Source of the DNA: Choricystis sp. odSpoLacu1
Lineage: Eukaryota > Chlorophyta > Trebouxiophyceae
Length of the DNA stretch: 64,000 nt
Reading direction: 5' to 3'
Assembly: GCA_958009055.1 (NCBI GenBank)
Contig: OY253653.1
Location: forward strand, 992,001 to 1,056,000
The translations under genes and the position numbers were made by a program. Shown piece after piece: positions 62,645 to 64,000 of this stretch (position 1 is its first letter; each line of letters opens with the position of its first letter). Under the pieces are notes generated by a model, which worked only from the letters and a program-made list of their open reading frames with translations, searched no databases and was not told the DNA's origin.

Positions 62645-64000
62645 TCAAACCACCTCTGCCCTCTCCACCAGGGCGGCCGCCAGTGCCGCCACGTCGCGCG
62701 CTGCAGCGGCCGCGACCGCTGCCGACCGCGCAGCGATCGCGGTGAAAACAACTTGAACAAGAGCCAGCACGATCAACACCACCAACGCCCGCCCGTCCAC
62801 TGTGCGAACAGCAACAGGAGCAGACACTTTGGTCGGCACCAGATCCACGTCGGCCGTCGGCAGTAGCGCGAGCCGCACGCGCGGTGTCGCCCCCCCGCGC
62901 ACCGCCCCCCCCGCCGCCGCCAGCGCGGTGGCAGCCCGCTCCAACGCGGCCGCGTGAGCCGCTTTGCACGCGTCCAGGGCGCGCGCCTCGATGGCGGGGC
63001 GCCAGACTGTGCGTCTGGAGAAGGAGACGCGGGCTGCTGTTGTGGCGACACAGCCGCCTCCCGCGCGCGGCGTGACCAACCACCGTGCATCCACCGCAAA
63101 CGCGTCCCCCATGGGCACGCCGGTCGTCGTCTGGCTGGTCTCGAATACAAGCCTGTCGCCACCACCATCGTTGAACACGCGGGCGGTCTGGGTCTGGGTG
63201 GCGGGGGCGCGCGTTGTCGCGCCGCCGCTGCCCGCCCACGCGGCGCGGAACGTCACCTCCCGGGTGACGCGGGCGGGGTCGGCTTGATCCGTGCGCCAGG
63301 GGCCCACGCGGACGGCGTCGTCGTCTCTTGCCACGTGGCAGGCGGCCAGAAAGGAGGAGCCTGAGAGCAGCGCCTCGAAAAACACGCGCGGCGGCGCGGT
63401 CGCAAAGGCGGACGGTCCTGCTGTCACCGTCCACCCGGGAGGCAGTGGCGGCGGCGCCCCCACAATCGTAGACAGCCACGGCGGCGTGCCCGCCGACGCG
63501 GGGCGGGAGCCGGTGGAGGACGGGCGGCGCGACGAGTCGACTGCCGGCCGCGACGACGACGCGGCGCCGTTGCCGCCATCACAAGACGCCCCCGCCCCCG
63601 CGTCCGACCACCCACGCCCCGGGGCGCGGGCTGGAGTGCGCCACCTCGGCGCCCCGGGCGCCCGCGTGGGGGACGCGGGCGCGGAGACGGGCTCGTCGAG
63701 AGGGGCGCGCGACGTGCGCGCGCGCCACGCGGCAATGATTGCCGCCAACGCCGCGTCCCGCGGAAAAAAGGACACGAACAGCTCAGACTTCAAGGCGCCG
63801 TCTGCGCGGCGCCAGACGACTTCCAACGCGTTGGGCAGGCCGGCGCGGCGCGCTGCGCGCACACTCTCTATCCGCCGCCACGGCAGCGCTTTGACTTTGG
63901 TGGTGCCAAACAGGGACGCTGAGAAAAACAGGCCGTCGGGGCGGACGCTGAGGCGGCCTGACCATAACACAGCCTTGGCCAGGGCGCAGCGCCACTCGCC
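62645..64000 (-). CDS. GRAM-VASt membrane protein (VAD1/Lam/Aster-like), 5' partial
   Basis: The frame is open at the right edge, so the start is outside. The visible part begins EWRCALAKAVLWSGRLSVRP and GLFFSASLFGTTKVKALPWR, a GRAM domain; a Ser/Pro/Ala-rich linker follows, then a VASt domain (FFEALLSGSSFLAACHVARD, REVTFRAAW, VFETSQTTTGVPMGDAFAVD), and near the C-terminus one membrane helix (ALVVLIVLALVQVVFTAIAA). This GRAM-VASt-TM order is that of plant VAD1, yeast Lam/Ltc and animal Aster/GRAMD1 proteins, which move sterols between the ER and other membranes at contact sites. The stop TGA is at 62645-62647. Confidence 0.85.
   Translation of the reverse strand, partial: GEWRCALAKAVLWSGRLSVRPDGLFFSASLFGTTKVKALPWRRIESVRAARRAGLPNALEVVWRRADGALKSELFVSFFPRDAALAAIIAAWRARTSRAPLDEPVSAPASPTRAPGAPRWRTPARAPGRGWSDAGAGASCDGGNGAASSSRPAVDSSRRPSSTGSRPASAGTPPWLSTIVGAPPPLPPGWTVTAGPSAFATAPPRVFFEALLSGSSFLAACHVARDDDAVRVGPWRTDQADPARVTREVTFRAAWAGSGGATTRAPATQTQTARVFNDGGGDRLVFETSQTTTGVPMGDAFAVDARWLVTPRAGGGCVATTAARVSFSRRTVWRPAIEARALDACKAAHAAALERAATALAAAGGAVRGGATPRVRLALLPTADVDLVPTKVSAPVAVRTVDGRALVVLIVLALVQVVFTAIAARSAAVAAAAARDVAALAAALVERAEVV

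Overview
This window is nuclear DNA from a small, gene-dense, very GC-rich eukaryote, most likely a unicellular green alga. The evidence for a eukaryote is direct: spliceosomal introns (almost all GTGAGT/GTAAGT...CAG), proteasome, 40S/60S ribosomal, NMD3, STT3, RNA polymerase III and autophagy genes, and no operons. The green-lineage call is an inference from a plastid phosphoenolpyruvate/phosphate translocator, a plant-type HIR protein, a transit-peptide ornithine carbamoyltransferase, a VAD1-like GRAM-VASt protein and an organellar bacterial-type leucyl-tRNA synthetase. I cannot name the species.

Layout: about 37 protein genes occupy most of the 64 kb on both strands, with gaps usually of 100-450 bases. 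From left to right: 5'-truncated PHD-finger protein (1-1615); RAD6 E2 (1911-2850, -); RNA polymerase III subunit RPC5 (3029-4509, -); CWC27 cyclophilin (4863-6525); a run of secreted proteins (6689-7601, 12626-13504, 13965-14982, 15750-17258) interrupted by TMCO1 (-) and LeuRS; RPN3 (17577-19458); ATG11-like (19765-22017, -); cytochrome P450 (22357-23844); PNUTS-like (23922-25972, -); sugar-phosphate transporter (27090-28109); ZC3HC1, ALKBH2 and a PET117-like small protein (28210-30836, -); RPS18, HIR, proteasome beta-3 and OTC (30975-36151); an 80-residue helical protein (-); SEN1/IGHMBP2-like helicase (37264-40334); two poorly known proteins; PPT transporter; NMD3 (-); RPL17; an uncharacterised ATP-grasp-like protein (48761-50978); a bacterial-type processive GT2 glycosyltransferase (51411-54148); a tandem trypsin-like protein with one dead and one intact catalytic domain (54455-57604); STT3; otubain (-); an acidic small protein; and a GRAM-VASt protein running off the right edge (-).

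Two sequence-wide features matter. First, non-coding DNA has a strong polarity relative to transcription: it starts purine-rich (GTGAGAGAG..., G-runs) after a donor site or stop codon and ends pyrimidine-rich (CTCTCAC..., C-runs) before an acceptor or ATG, so the ends of many introns are mutually complementary. Second, about ten genes whose protein homology is otherwise continuous switch reading frame, usually at a G/C homopolymer or CG-dinucleotide tract. These are most simply consensus errors of the assembly, not biology, and coordinates inside those genes are approximate.

Functionally the genes are mostly unlinked housekeeping functions. The part that looks lineage-specific is the surface/secreted set at 6.7-17.3 kb (Ala/Gly-rich proteins, a ShKT-domain protein), the GT2 polysaccharide synthase, the tandem protease and the ATP-grasp-like protein.
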